Shown here: one piece after another, positions 54,054-63,017 of the stretch
Position numbering within the stretch: the stretch's first letter is position 1
Layout: every line of letters starts with the position of its first letter
From: Thermomonas paludicola
GTDB lineage: Bacteria; Pseudomonadota; Gammaproteobacteria; Xanthomonadales; Xanthomonadaceae
Assembly (NCBI RefSeq): GCF_024498955.1
Contig: NZ_CP093311.1
Coordinates: forward strand, 2,604,001-2,668,000
Reading direction: 5' to 3'
DNA: 64,000 nucleotides
Program-made: the position numbers and the translations under genes
Notes under the pieces: generated by a model
Databases searched by the model: none
The model's input: the letters and a program-made list of their open reading frames with translations, nothing else
What the model was told of the DNA's origin: nothing

Positions 54054-56396
54054 TCAGCGCGGCAGCAGCGTCAACCGATCCAGCACCCACATCGCCGGCC
54101 GGGTGTCGCCGGTGAACCACAGGCAGAGGTCGGCATCGGCAGGCGCGTCGTGCAGCGGTGCGCGCAGGGTCACGAAGCCATCGGGATCAGGTTGCGCCGG
54201 CATCGGCAGGCTGGCCAGCCGCGGGCCGTCGCAGCCTGCGTGCAGTTCCAGTTCGCCGTGCGCGGTGCTGGCCGGCTTGAACGTGCGGTGCGGCTCATCG
54301 TGGGCGAGCTGGAAGAAATACGGGATGCGCCCGGCGCGCACCTCGACCGCGCCGATGGCGGCCAGCGGCGCCCGCTTCCACAGCCAGCAGGGATTGAAGA
54401 TGTCCACGTTGAAGATCGCACGGTCACCGAGGCGCGGGCCGTCGTCCTCCAGCCGCAGCATCAGCTGGCCGGTGCACATCGCCAGCTCCTCGTCGCTGCG
54501 GGTGAGCAGGCTGGCCGACGTCATCTCGCGGACGACCGGCGGTGCCAGCGGCCTGCCGTTGAAATACGCCTGTGCCTGCAGCGTCACCGGCAACGCCAGC
54601 CGCAGCGGCCTGGCATAGATCGGCGAACCGGCGTTGGGTGGGTTGCCATCGGTGGTGTAACGCACCTCGTAGCCCAATGGCTGGCTGATCGCCTCTTCCA
54701 CCGTGCCCGCGCGCGGCGATGCCAGCGGTGCCAGCTGCGGCTGGAACGGGGTGCGTGCGTAGGCGATCCCCGCCTGCGACCAGCGCGGCAACATCGCCGG
54801 CAGGCGGGTGAGGAAGTCCCGGTAATCGCGCCTGCCCGGCGGCGACCATGCCACTTCCGCCAGCGCGGCGATGCGCGGAAACAGCGCATGCTGCACGCGC
54901 GCGGCGTTGCGCATGTGCTCGGTCCACAGGTTTGCCTGCACGCCAAGGATGTGCGTCGCCTGCCGTGCATCCAGCGCCTTCGGCACCGGCTCGAACGCAT
55001 ACACCTGTTCCAGCGAAATGGTGGCCGGGCGCCCCGGCGGCTCGTCGCCCGAGGTGGTCTGCAAATAGTCCAGGTAGAGATCGCCAGACGGGCTCATCAC
55101 CACGTCATGGCCCTTCTTCGCGGCGTCGATGCCGCCCTCGATGCCGCGCCACGACATCACCGTGGCCGACGGCGGCAGTTCGCCCATCAGGATTTCATCC
55201 CAACCCAGCAGGCGCTTGCCGCGTGCGGCCAGCGCGCGCTCCAGGCGCGCCACCATCCACGCCTGCAAGCCTTCCTCACCGTCCACGCCCAGTTCGCGGA
55301 TGCGCGCCTGCATCTTCCTTGATGCCTTCCACTGGTCTTTCACCGCTTCGTCGCCGCCGATGTGGACGAACGTGCCCGGGAACAGCCGCGCCACCTGCGC
55401 CAGCACGTCCTCGAGGAAGCGCATGGTCGCTTCGTCGGCGTTGAACAGGTTGACGTTGACGCCCCATTCGTTCGACACCGCGAGCGGCTGCCCGGACACG
55501 CCCAATTGCGGGTAGGCCGCGATCGCGGCAGTGGCGTGGCCGGGGATGTCCACCTCCGGCACGACGTCGATGTGGCGCGCGGCGGCATAGGCCACCACCT
55601 CGCGGATCTGCGCCTCGGTGTAGAAGCCGCAGTACGGCGCCGGCTTGCCGGTGGCCGCATCGATGCCGCCGTCGCCCGCGGGCAGGCGGCAGCTGCCCAC
55701 CGTGGTCAGCTTCGGCCAGCCCGGCACCGGGAAGCGCCAGCCCTGGTCGTCGGTCAGGTGCCAATGGAAGACGTCCAGCTTGAGCTGCGCCATCGCGTCG
55801 AGCAGGCGCTTGATCTCGTCCACCGACTGGACGTGCCGCGCCGAGTCCAGCATCACCCCGCGCCAGGCAAACCGTGGCGCATCGTCGATATGCAAGGCGG
55901 GCAGGCGCACGCTGCGCGCCGTCATCCCGCCCGACGTGAGCAGCTGCGCCAGCGTCACCGCGCCGTAGTACAGGCCCTTGGCATCGCCGGCGTACACCCG
56001 CACGCCGCGTTCGTCGATGTCGATGCTGTAGGCGTCCGGCGACGCCCACGCACGCGAAGCATCAAGCGCGAACACGATGTTGCCCGTGCGGCTGCCCTCC
56101 TTGGCCAGATCCAGCGGCAGCGCCAATCCACCACCCAGCATGGCCTTGAACTGCCGTCCGACGGCGCGCACGGCGGCGCCATCGCCCGCGCGCAAAGGCG
56201 TGTGCGCGTTGACCACGAAACTGCCGCCGGTCAGCCGCATCTGCGCCGGTTGCGGCAACAGGCGCGGTTGCACGACCGCATCCGCGGCAGCCGCGGCCTG
56301 GAGGCCGGCACTGCCAACGGGGCCGCGACAGGCCGCCGTCAACAGGCACAGCGCAACGGCGGCAACGGGCAGGCAGATCGCGCGACGTGTCTTCAT
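54054..56396 (-). CDS. Beta-N-acetylhexosaminidase (GH20), lipoprotein or periplasmic
   Basis: A 780-aa exported glycoside hydrolase of family 20 that releases GlcNAc from chitooligosaccharides. The N-terminus (ICLPVAAVALCLLTAAC) is a lipoprotein-type signal. The GH20b domain (about 40-165) leads into the catalytic barrel (about 170-510) with FAWRGVMLDSARH, VFHWHLTDDQGWRFP and the catalytic pair Asp 349-Glu 350 in VHIGGDEAV. The C-terminal region has the chitobiase-type domain (EVRYTTDGNPPNAGSPIY). It follows the TonB receptor gene on the same strand, after a terminator, and belongs to the GlcNAc locus. Confidence 0.94.
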   Translation of the reverse strand: MKTRRAICLPVAAVALCLLTAACRGPVGSAGLQAAAAADAVVQPRLLPQPAQMRLTGGSFVVNAHTPLRAGDGAAVRAVGRQFKAMLGGGLALPLDLAKEGSRTGNIVFALDASRAWASPDAYSIDIDERGVRVYAGDAKGLYYGAVTLAQLLTSGGMTARSVRLPALHIDDAPRFAWRGVMLDSARHVQSVDEIKRLLDAMAQLKLDVFHWHLTDDQGWRFPVPGWPKLTTVGSCRLPAGDGGIDAATGKPAPYCGFYTEAQIREVVAYAAARHIDVVPEVDIPGHATAAIAAYPQLGVSGQPLAVSNEWGVNVNLFNADEATMRFLEDVLAQVARLFPGTFVHIGGDEAVKDQWKASRKMQARIRELGVDGEEGLQAWMVARLERALAARGKRLLGWDEILMGELPPSATVMSWRGIEGGIDAAKKGHDVVMSPSGDLYLDYLQTTSGDEPPGRPATISLEQVYAFEPVPKALDARQATHILGVQANLWTEHMRNAARVQHALFPRIAALAEVAWSPPGRRDYRDFLTRLPAMLPRWSQAGIAYARTPFQPQLAPLASPRAGTVEEAISQPLGYEVRYTTDGNPPNAGSPIYARPLRLALPVTLQAQAYFNGRPLAPPVVREMTSASLLTRSDEELAMCTGQLMLRLEDDGPRLGDRAIFNVDIFNPCWLWKRAPLAAIGAVEVRAGRIPYFFQLAHDEPHRTFKPASTAHGELELHAGCDGPRLASLPMPAQPDPDGFVTLRAPLHDAPADADLCLWFTGDTRPAMWVLDRLTLLPR

Positions 56397-56433
56397 GTGG
56401 ATTCCCTTGTGCGCTGGAGGCTTGCATCCTCCA

Positions 56434-56463
56434 TCAAAAAAGCGGGGCCCGGAACGGGCCCCG
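56434..56463 (-). terminator. Rho-independent terminator between the TonB receptor and hexosaminidase genes
   Basis: Read on the minus strand, the stem CGGGGCCC/GGGCCCCG (8 bp, 56463-56456 and 56450-56443) encloses a 5-base loop and is followed by six T residues (56441-56436). It comes 31 bp after the receptor stop. The hexosaminidase would then be expressed by read-through or from its own promoter. Confidence 0.82.
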
Positions 56464-56494
56464 AGGGGAGGGTTACGCCATTGGAACGTCGTGC

Positions 56495-59170
56495 TCAGAA
56501 CTTCAGGTGCGCGTTGAGGTAGTACTGCCGGCCATTGCTGTAGAACGCGGTGGGAATCGCTGCATTCTGGTAGTACTTGTAGGTCGGGTTGTTGAGATTG
56601 AGCGCATCCAGGCTGAAGCTCAGCCAGTCGGTTGCCTTGTAGCTGAGCGATGCCGAGACCGTGCCGAAATCGTCCTGATAGTAGGGATTGGCGCCGGACA
56701 GCCCGATCAGGAAGGCCGAGCGATAGGTGTAGCTCACGCGTGCACCGAAGGTGTCGTTCTCGAAATAGGCACCCACGTTGTAGGTGTTCTTCGAGGTGCC
56801 CAGCAGGTGATGGCTGCCATCGGCCCAGGTATGCGCGGCACTGCCATCGGCATAGGTGTAGTTGGCGTTGATGCCGAAGTTGTCGCCGATCGGCTGCTCG
56901 TAGGAAAGCTCCAGCCCGGTCACCTTGCCATTGGCGTTGACCGGTACCGCCACGTTATAGGCCTCGAGCTGGTGGGTCAGCTCGCTGAACAGCATCTGCG
57001 TCTCGGTGCCGAAGGCCACGAAATCCTTCAGATTCATCGAGTACGCCGCCACCGACACCAGGCCGCGTGGCATGAAGTACCACTCCAGGCTGGCGTCGAA
57101 GTTGGTGGACAACACCGGCTTCAGATGCGGGTTGCCGCCGCCGCCAGTCTTGTTCAGGTCCGAGCCCCAGCTGGATGCGCCCAGCGCGGAATAGTCGGGC
57201 AGGGTCTGGGTTTGCGACGCGGCAAAGCGGAACAACAGGTCATCGGTGAGCTTGAACTTCAGGTTGGCGCTTGGCAGTACGCGACTGACCTTGTTGTTCG
57301 TGTACATCCGCTTCCACATGCCGAACAGGCTTTGCACGTCTGCATTGGCGGCATTGCTGACCGACTGGTACGTGTTCACGTCCTGATCGATGTTGACGTA
57401 GCGCAGGCCGACGTTGCCGCTCCACCTGTCGCCTTCGAAATTGGCCTGCACGTAGGCGGCAAAGTTCTTCTCGCCGACCTTCCATTCACCTCCGAAATTG
57501 TGGCGCCCGGTGGGGCCGTCGTTGTTCGATAGCCACGTGGAATTGGCCAGGATCGCCTGCTTCATCGCATCGGTGGTGAAGTACCACAAATCGCGCGGGA
57601 AATTGCCGCCGATCCCGCTGGCAAAATCGCTTGGATACGCTGCAGTAGCACCGTTCTGCAGCGCCGGCCAGATGTTGCCTGGGCTGGCGCCCTCCGGCGA
57701 CAGTGCCTCGCGCGTGTGGTCGGCGTAACGCGCGCCGAAGTCCAGCGAGCTGAGCGCGCCGCCATTGAAGTAGCGGCTGAAATCAAGATTGACCCAGTGC
57801 TCCTTGTCCTTGCCCGTCACCTGCTGGTTGCCCCAGGTGCCGAAACCGGTGACGCCGCTCGGGGTGATGTTGCCACCCACGCTCCAATCCACGGGCGCAT
57901 CAATGCCATGCGTGTTCCAGCTGGCGCCGCCACCATGCGCCAGCGTCACTTCGGCGATGAACTGGCGCTCGGTGGAACCGGTACCGCTGGTGGCGCCCGC
58001 CTGGAACCTGGCGTTGAAGTCCTCGTTGATCTGCCAATCGGCATCGAAGGTGACGTAGCTGGACTTGGCCACGGCCTCGCGCGAGATCATGTCGTAAACG
58101 GCGTAGTCCTTGTTCGGATCGCCCGCATAGGTGGCGCTGACCAACACCCCATCCTTGACCACATACCCCGGATTGGGCGACTGGCTGGCGGCGAAGTTGC
58201 CGCCCCACAGCATGAAGTTGCGGTTGTAGTTGTCGGCTTTCAGCTTCGAACTGAAGCCGTTCAAACCGAGGGTGAGGTTGTCGGCCGGCTTGAACTGCAG
58301 CTCGATCAAGCCTCCGGTGCGGTCGCGGGTCTGTTCGAACAAGGTGGAGCCCAACAGGCCAGGGGCCCACACATTGGCCAGGTCCGGATGCGCGAGCGCC
58401 GCCACGCTGGTCGGGCTGATCTGGAAGAAGCCGCCCGGAATTTCCTGGGCCTGGCGGCTCAGCGAACGCTTTTGCCTGAACGCCTGCACCATCACGCCGA
58501 AGGTGCTGTCGGTGTTGCGATAGTTGAACAGCGCTGCCAGCTGCGGGTCGTTGGCACCGGCATTGTCCGAACGCACCAACCCGGCGCTGCCTTCAAGCGT
58601 GAGCTCCTTGGCGAACTCCAGCGGCTTGCGGGTGATGATGTTGACCGTGCCGGTGGTGCCGCCATCCTGCAGCTTGGCTTCCGATGACTTGTGCACTTCC
58701 ACCGAGCGCACCAATTCCGATGGCAGCAGGGTGTAGCTGACGCTGCGGCCCACGGTGCCGCCCTGGCTGAGCACGAACCAGTCGGCGCTGCCAACGGTGT
58801 GACCGTTGATCAGGGTCTGGGTCAGGCTGGGGCTGGTGCCGCGCAGGCTGACGCGATCGGCTTCGTCGAAGCCGCCTTCATCGGCGCTGGACGAACTGAT
58901 GTTGACGCCCGGCAGGCGCTGCAGGGTGTCGGCGACGTTGTGCGCCGGCAGCTTTCCGACATCCTCGGCGGTCACCACTTCCACATGGGAATTGGCTTCG
59001 CGCTTCACGTCCAGCGACTTTTCCTGTGCGCCGCGAATACCGGTCACCACCACGGCGTCGAGGTCCTTGGCTCTCTGGTCGGCAGGCTTCTGATCCTGCG
59101 CGTGGACAGTTCCAGCCATGCCAAGCACGGCCACGATACTGAGCGTCAATACGTTCTTGCGGACTTGCAT
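56495..59170 (-). CDS. TonB-dependent outer-membrane receptor, likely chitooligosaccharide uptake
   Basis: An 891-aa TonB-dependent transporter. A signal peptide (MQVRKNVLTLSIVAVLGMAG, cleaved near VHAQ) precedes a TonB-box-like segment (DLDAVVVTGIRGAQEKSLD) and the plug domain with LPAHNVADTLQRLPGVNI and RVSLRGTSPSLTQTLINGHT. The rest is a 22-strand barrel ending LNAHLKF, with a terminal Phe. Receptors of this xanthomonad type, placed with hexosaminidase and nag genes, carry chitin fragments; the substrate is inferred from context. The start has GGAGAACC upstream. It lies 77 bp downstream of the glucokinase gene. Confidence 0.92.
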   Translation of the reverse strand: MQVRKNVLTLSIVAVLGMAGTVHAQDQKPADQRAKDLDAVVVTGIRGAQEKSLDVKREANSHVEVVTAEDVGKLPAHNVADTLQRLPGVNISSSSADEGGFDEADRVSLRGTSPSLTQTLINGHTVGSADWFVLSQGGTVGRSVSYTLLPSELVRSVEVHKSSEAKLQDGGTTGTVNIITRKPLEFAKELTLEGSAGLVRSDNAGANDPQLAALFNYRNTDSTFGVMVQAFRQKRSLSRQAQEIPGGFFQISPTSVAALAHPDLANVWAPGLLGSTLFEQTRDRTGGLIELQFKPADNLTLGLNGFSSKLKADNYNRNFMLWGGNFAASQSPNPGYVVKDGVLVSATYAGDPNKDYAVYDMISREAVAKSSYVTFDADWQINEDFNARFQAGATSGTGSTERQFIAEVTLAHGGGASWNTHGIDAPVDWSVGGNITPSGVTGFGTWGNQQVTGKDKEHWVNLDFSRYFNGGALSSLDFGARYADHTREALSPEGASPGNIWPALQNGATAAYPSDFASGIGGNFPRDLWYFTTDAMKQAILANSTWLSNNDGPTGRHNFGGEWKVGEKNFAAYVQANFEGDRWSGNVGLRYVNIDQDVNTYQSVSNAANADVQSLFGMWKRMYTNNKVSRVLPSANLKFKLTDDLLFRFAASQTQTLPDYSALGASSWGSDLNKTGGGGNPHLKPVLSTNFDASLEWYFMPRGLVSVAAYSMNLKDFVAFGTETQMLFSELTHQLEAYNVAVPVNANGKVTGLELSYEQPIGDNFGINANYTYADGSAAHTWADGSHHLLGTSKNTYNVGAYFENDTFGARVSYTYRSAFLIGLSGANPYYQDDFGTVSASLSYKATDWLSFSLDALNLNNPTYKYYQNAAIPTAFYSNGRQYYLNAHLKF

Positions 59171-59247
59171 TGCTGGTTCTCCAGGGCTGTTGTGGCGTCC
59201 GGCCCCGCCTTTCATCGGGTCTTTCGCCGTTGGGTCGCGTTGTTGGG

Positions 59248-60348
59248 TCAGGTTGCTGGCTGCGGTTCGGTCTGGTCCCGGTGAAGACGTTGCTGCAGGT
59301 GTTGCAGGTACCAGCTCGCCGCACCGAGGACGCCGAGCCTTTCGTTTTCGACCAACCGCACCGGCACCCGCTCCAGCACGGCGCGCATCGCGCCCTTGTT
59401 GGTCAGGCGCGCGCGGAATTCGCTGCGCGGCAGGAAGTCCGCGATCTGCGGCACGATCCCCCCGGCGACATACACGCTGCGGGCGCTGGCGATCATCGCG
59501 AGGTCGCCAATCACGCTGCCCAACAGCGCGCAGAACGTCAGCACGGCTTCCAATGCAACCGGTTCGCCCAGGCGCGCGGCCTGGGTAATCGCCGACGGCG
59601 CCTGCAGCGGCGCCTGCAATGGCGTGCCGCGCAGCTCGCACAGCGCCTGATGGATGTTCGCCAAGCCAGGGCCGGACAGCAGGTGTTCGGTGCAAACGTG
59701 CGCATGGCCGCGCCGCCGCAACCAGCGCAGGATGTCGATCTCGCGCTCGTCACCGGGCGCGAACGCGACCATGCCGGCCTCGGTAGGCAGCACCACCACG
59801 CCGGCATCGTGCGGAATGCAGATGGCCGCACCCAGGCCGGTACCGGGGCCCACCACCAGCGCCGGGCCGGGCTCGCCATCGGCCACGCCGGGGGTCAACA
59901 GGCGGCAATCGGCTGGCGCCAGTCGGCCGCTGCCGTGCGCGGCGGCGGCAAAATCGTTGACCACGTGCAGCTCGCGCAGATGCAGCTGGCGGCGCAGCTC
60001 GGCCAAGGAGATCCGCCACGGCAGGTTGGAATTGATGACCTCGTCGTCCAGCACCACGCCGGCGCTGGCGATGACCATGCACTCGATGCCTTCGCGCGCC
60101 GGATGATCGGCCACGAACTCGGCCAGGATCTCGCCCAGCCCGGGATAGTCGGCGCAGGGATAGCGACGCCAGGACAACACCCGGATGCCGCCGTCGGGCT
60201 CGGCACGCACCACCGAGACCCGGGCACTGGTGCCGCCCACGTCGGCGGCAATGAAGCAGCCGCCGGGCACAGGCGCGCGCGCCGGCGCGCACCACGGCCG
60301 GGCCGCAGTCGCCATCGCATCGCTCGCCATGCTCGCCCCCTCACCCAT
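59248..60348 (-). CDS. Glucokinase-family sugar kinase (GlcNAc/glucose kinase)
   Basis: A 366-aa ASKHA kinase of the Glk type. FIAADVGGTSARVSVVRAE is the phosphate-1 loop. Further on are VVNDFAAAAHG, ALVVGPGTGLGAAICIP (phosphate-2) and RSVYVAGGIVPQI (adenosine loop). It phosphorylates glucose or, in this cluster, probably GlcNAc entering through the permease encoded divergently. The start is taken at 60348 (GGGAAG upstream); ATG at 60330 with GAGGGGG is an equally good choice. It heads the minus-strand receptor/hexosaminidase run. Confidence 0.9.
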   Translation of the reverse strand: MGEGASMASDAMATAARPWCAPARAPVPGGCFIAADVGGTSARVSVVRAEPDGGIRVLSWRRYPCADYPGLGEILAEFVADHPAREGIECMVIASAGVVLDDEVINSNLPWRISLAELRRQLHLRELHVVNDFAAAAHGSGRLAPADCRLLTPGVADGEPGPALVVGPGTGLGAAICIPHDAGVVVLPTEAGMVAFAPGDEREIDILRWLRRRGHAHVCTEHLLSGPGLANIHQALCELRGTPLQAPLQAPSAITQAARLGEPVALEAVLTFCALLGSVIGDLAMIASARSVYVAGGIVPQIADFLPRSEFRARLTNKGAMRAVLERVPVRLVENERLGVLGAASWYLQHLQQRLHRDQTEPQPAT

Positions 60349-60646
60349 GCCCGTCTTCCCCTCGTGCAGGAGGTCGACTTTGCACATGGATGACATCGTT
60401 GTCAACACTCTTTCGCGGATTCGTCCGCTGCCGAATCCGTCTGTGCCAATGCCTTTTTTTCATGCTGCAGCGAAGCATTGGCGCTACCCAATAGCCTATC
60501 CAGACAGCTGGCACGCTGGGAACACGGCGCAGATGTTCTGACTTTTCAAGACACCGTTGCACCTTTTCTTGTCCTGTGCGTCAATCAGATTGTCGCGCGA
60601 TACAAAATTTGGCCATCACCGCCCCGGATCCGGAGACCAGACCCTC
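60349..60646. promoter_or_regulatory. Divergent intergenic region of the GlcNAc locus with a LacI-type operator
   Basis: This 298-bp gap separates the divergent glucokinase and permease genes and must hold both promoters. A perfect palindrome TGACAtcgtTGTCA at 60391-60404 has the CG-centred form used by LacI-family regulators and fits the TGACA-n-CG-n-TGTCA pattern I recall for NagR of Xanthomonas. It lies 43 bp upstream of the glucokinase ATG. A poorer half-match (GACACCGTTGC, 60550-60560) is nearer the permease. No clear -35/-10 pair could be set. Confidence 0.65.
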
Positions 60647-61915
60647 ATGTCCACGTTGTCTACCGCTGCTGCGCCGCGCCCGCATTACGGCGCCATCGCC
60701 ATCGTTGGCGCGCTGTTCTTCATCTTCGGCTTCGTGACCTGGCTCAACGGCCCACTGATCCAGTTCGCCAAGCTGGCGTTTGACGTCAGCGACAGTCTGG
60801 CCTTCCTGATTCCCTTCGCGTTCTACATTTCCTACTTCTGCCTGGCGCTGCCGTCGTCCAGCATCCTGCGCAAGACCGGGATGAAGAAGGGCATGGCACT
60901 GGGGCTGTTTGCGATGGCCATCGGCGCACTGGTGTTCGGCCAATACACCACGGGCCGCGTGTTTGCCGGTGCGGTGGTCGGCATCTTCATCATGGGCGCC
61001 GGCCTGGCGCTGCTGCAGACCGCATCCAACCCCTACATCAGCATCCTTGGGCCAATCGAGGGCGCGGCCCAGCGCATTGCCCTCATGGGCATCTGCAACA
61101 AGCTGGCGGGCATGGCCGCGCCATTGGTGATCGGGGCACTGGTGATGCACGGCCTGGGCGATTTGAGCGCACAGGTGGACGCCGCCGACCCGCGCACCCG
61201 CGAGCACCTGCTCGACGCATTCGCCGCACGCATCCATGACCCCTACATGCTGATGGCCGCGCTGTTGGCGCTGCTGGCGGCCGGCATCCTGTTTTCGCCC
61301 CTGCCCGAGCTGCGCGCCGAGGATGCCAACCGCGAAACCGACGGCAAGCCCGCGCGCGCCAGCCTCCTGCAATATCCGCACGTGTGGCTGGGCGCGCTTT
61401 GCATCTTCGTTTACGTGGGCGCCGAGGTCATGGCCGGCGACGCCATCGGCACCTATGGTGCCGGCTTCAGCCTGCCGCTGGATCAAACGAAATTCTTCAC
61501 CTCCTTCACCCTGGGCGCGATGCTGGTCGGCTATCTGGTGGGCCTGGCGCTGATCCCGCGACATGTTTCGCAAGAGCGCTGGCTGGCGGTGTCTGCGGTG
61601 CTGGGCGTGGCACTCACGCTGGCCGCGTTCGCCACCCACGGCATCGCTTCGGTGGCGTGCGTGGCAGCGCTGGGGTTTGCCAACGCAATGATGTGGCCGG
61701 CGATTTTCCCGCTCGCGATCCAGGGCCTGGGCCGCTACACCGAGCAGGGCTCGGCGCTGCTGATCATGGGGATTTCCGGCGGCGCGATCGTGCCGCAACT
61801 CTTCGTGCACCTGAAACAGGTGCTGGATTTCCAGCTGGTGTTCCTGCTGCTGATGGTGCCCTGTTACCTGTATATCCTGTACTTCGCCACCCGCGGCCAT
61901 CGCGTGGGGCGCTGA
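60647..61915 (+). CDS. nagP: NagP-like N-acetylglucosamine permease (FucP-family MFS)
   Basis: A 422-aa inner-membrane transporter with 12 membrane helices, of the fucose:H+ symporter family. Typical parts are ALFFIFGFVTWLNGPLIQF, then LALLQTASNPYISILGP, CIFVYVGAEVMAGDAIGTYG and IMGISGGAIVPQLF. Members encoded beside nag genes import GlcNAc. The start at 60647 (MSTLSTAAAPRPHYG) is preferred over 60557. The LacI-type gene follows after 21 bp, so the two share a transcript. Confidence 0.92.
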   Translation: MSTLSTAAAPRPHYGAIAIVGALFFIFGFVTWLNGPLIQFAKLAFDVSDSLAFLIPFAFYISYFCLALPSSSILRKTGMKKGMALGLFAMAIGALVFGQYTTGRVFAGAVVGIFIMGAGLALLQTASNPYISILGPIEGAAQRIALMGICNKLAGMAAPLVIGALVMHGLGDLSAQVDAADPRTREHLLDAFAARIHDPYMLMAALLALLAAGILFSPLPELRAEDANRETDGKPARASLLQYPHVWLGALCIFVYVGAEVMAGDAIGTYGAGFSLPLDQTKFFTSFTLGAMLVGYLVGLALIPRHVSQERWLAVSAVLGVALTLAAFATHGIASVACVAALGFANAMMWPAIFPLAIQGLGRYTEQGSALLIMGISGGAIVPQLFVHLKQVLDFQLVFLLLMVPCYLYILYFATRGHRVGR

Positions 61916-61936
61916 ATCCACTTCCCCGGGAACACC

Positions 61937-62968
61937 GTGCGCAAGCCCACCATCAAGGACGTTGCCGCCCGCGCCGAGGTCTCGCTGAAGACCGTTTCGC
62001 GCGTCATCAACGATGAAGCCGGCGTCCACGCTCGCACCCGCGAACAGGTTCGCAAGGCGATCGCCGACCTGGACTACCGGCCGGATCCCTCCGCCCGCAG
62101 CCTGCGCAGCGCGCAGTCGTACGCGCTTGGGCTGCTGTACGACAATCCCAATCCGTACTATGTCATCGCGATGCAAAACGGCGTGTTGTCGGTGTGTCGC
62201 GAAACCGGCTACGGCCTGCAGATCCATCCCTGCGACGCGTCGTCGCCGGACCTCGCCAACGACATCATCGCGCTGGTGCGCAACGCGCGGCTGGCCGGCA
62301 TCGTGCTGGCACCGCCGATGTCGGAACAGCAGGCACTGGTGGATACGCTGCGCGCCAACGGCATCCGCCTGGTGCGCATCGTGTCGGCTTCGCGCGCGCC
62401 GCAGGATGGCAGCGCCTGCATTTTCGTGGACGACCGCGACGCCGCCTACGCGATCACCGAGCACCTGATCCAGCTTGGCCACCAGCGCGTCGGGTTCCTG
62501 TGGGGCGGCAAGTCGCACGGCTCGTCGTGGGAGCGCTTCAAGGGCTACGAAGACGCACTGCGCGATTACGGCATCGAGCCCGACCCGGCGCTGGTCGTGG
62601 AAGGCGACTACAGTTTCGACGACGGCTTCCGTGGCGCGCGCCGCTTGCTGGCGCTGCCCAATCGACCGACCGCCATCTTCGGCAGCAACGATGAAATCGC
62701 CGCCGGCGTGCTGGCGGCGGCGCGTTCCGGCGGGCTCAACGTGCCCTACGACCTGTCCATCGCCGGCTTCGAAGACAGCCCGTTCTCGAAGCAGAGCTGG
62801 CCTGCGCTGACGACCGCGAAGCAGGCCACCGAAGACATCGCGCGCCGCGCCACCCGACGCCTGCTGGAAGACCTCCGCGACCAGCCGGTTTCAGCGCTGG
62901 CAAACGAAGGATTCAGCCCGGAACTGGTGGTGCGCGGCTCCACCGCGCCGCCGCGGCCGGGCGCCTGA
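61937..62968 (+). CDS. nagR: LacI-family regulator, NagR-like
   Basis: A 343-aa repressor with the LacI helix-turn-helix at the N-terminus (TIKDVAARAEVSLKTVSRVI), the hinge helix (RPDPSARSLRSAQS) and a periplasmic-binding-protein-like ligand domain (ALGLLYDNPNPYYV to the end). GTG start. Position between the permease and deaminase genes marks it as the likely controller of the locus, with GlcNAc or GlcNAc-6-phosphate lifting repression. The palindrome at 60391-60404 is its probable target. Confidence 0.9.
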   Translation: MRKPTIKDVAARAEVSLKTVSRVINDEAGVHARTREQVRKAIADLDYRPDPSARSLRSAQSYALGLLYDNPNPYYVIAMQNGVLSVCRETGYGLQIHPCDASSPDLANDIIALVRNARLAGIVLAPPMSEQQALVDTLRANGIRLVRIVSASRAPQDGSACIFVDDRDAAYAITEHLIQLGHQRVGFLWGGKSHGSSWERFKGYEDALRDYGIEPDPALVVEGDYSFDDGFRGARRLLALPNRPTAIFGSNDEIAAGVLAAARSGGLNVPYDLSIAGFEDSPFSKQSWPALTTAKQATEDIARRATRRLLEDLRDQPVSALANEGFSPELVVRGSTAPPRPGA

Positions 62969-63017
62969 CGTCCACCCTGCACCACATTCCCACCCCCATC
63001 ACCACGGATCGCCCCCC

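Noticed and set aside
60550..60560. Second NagR-type operator near the permease
   Set aside because: Only one half matches the palindrome pattern and the other half is poor, so it is not scored as a site.
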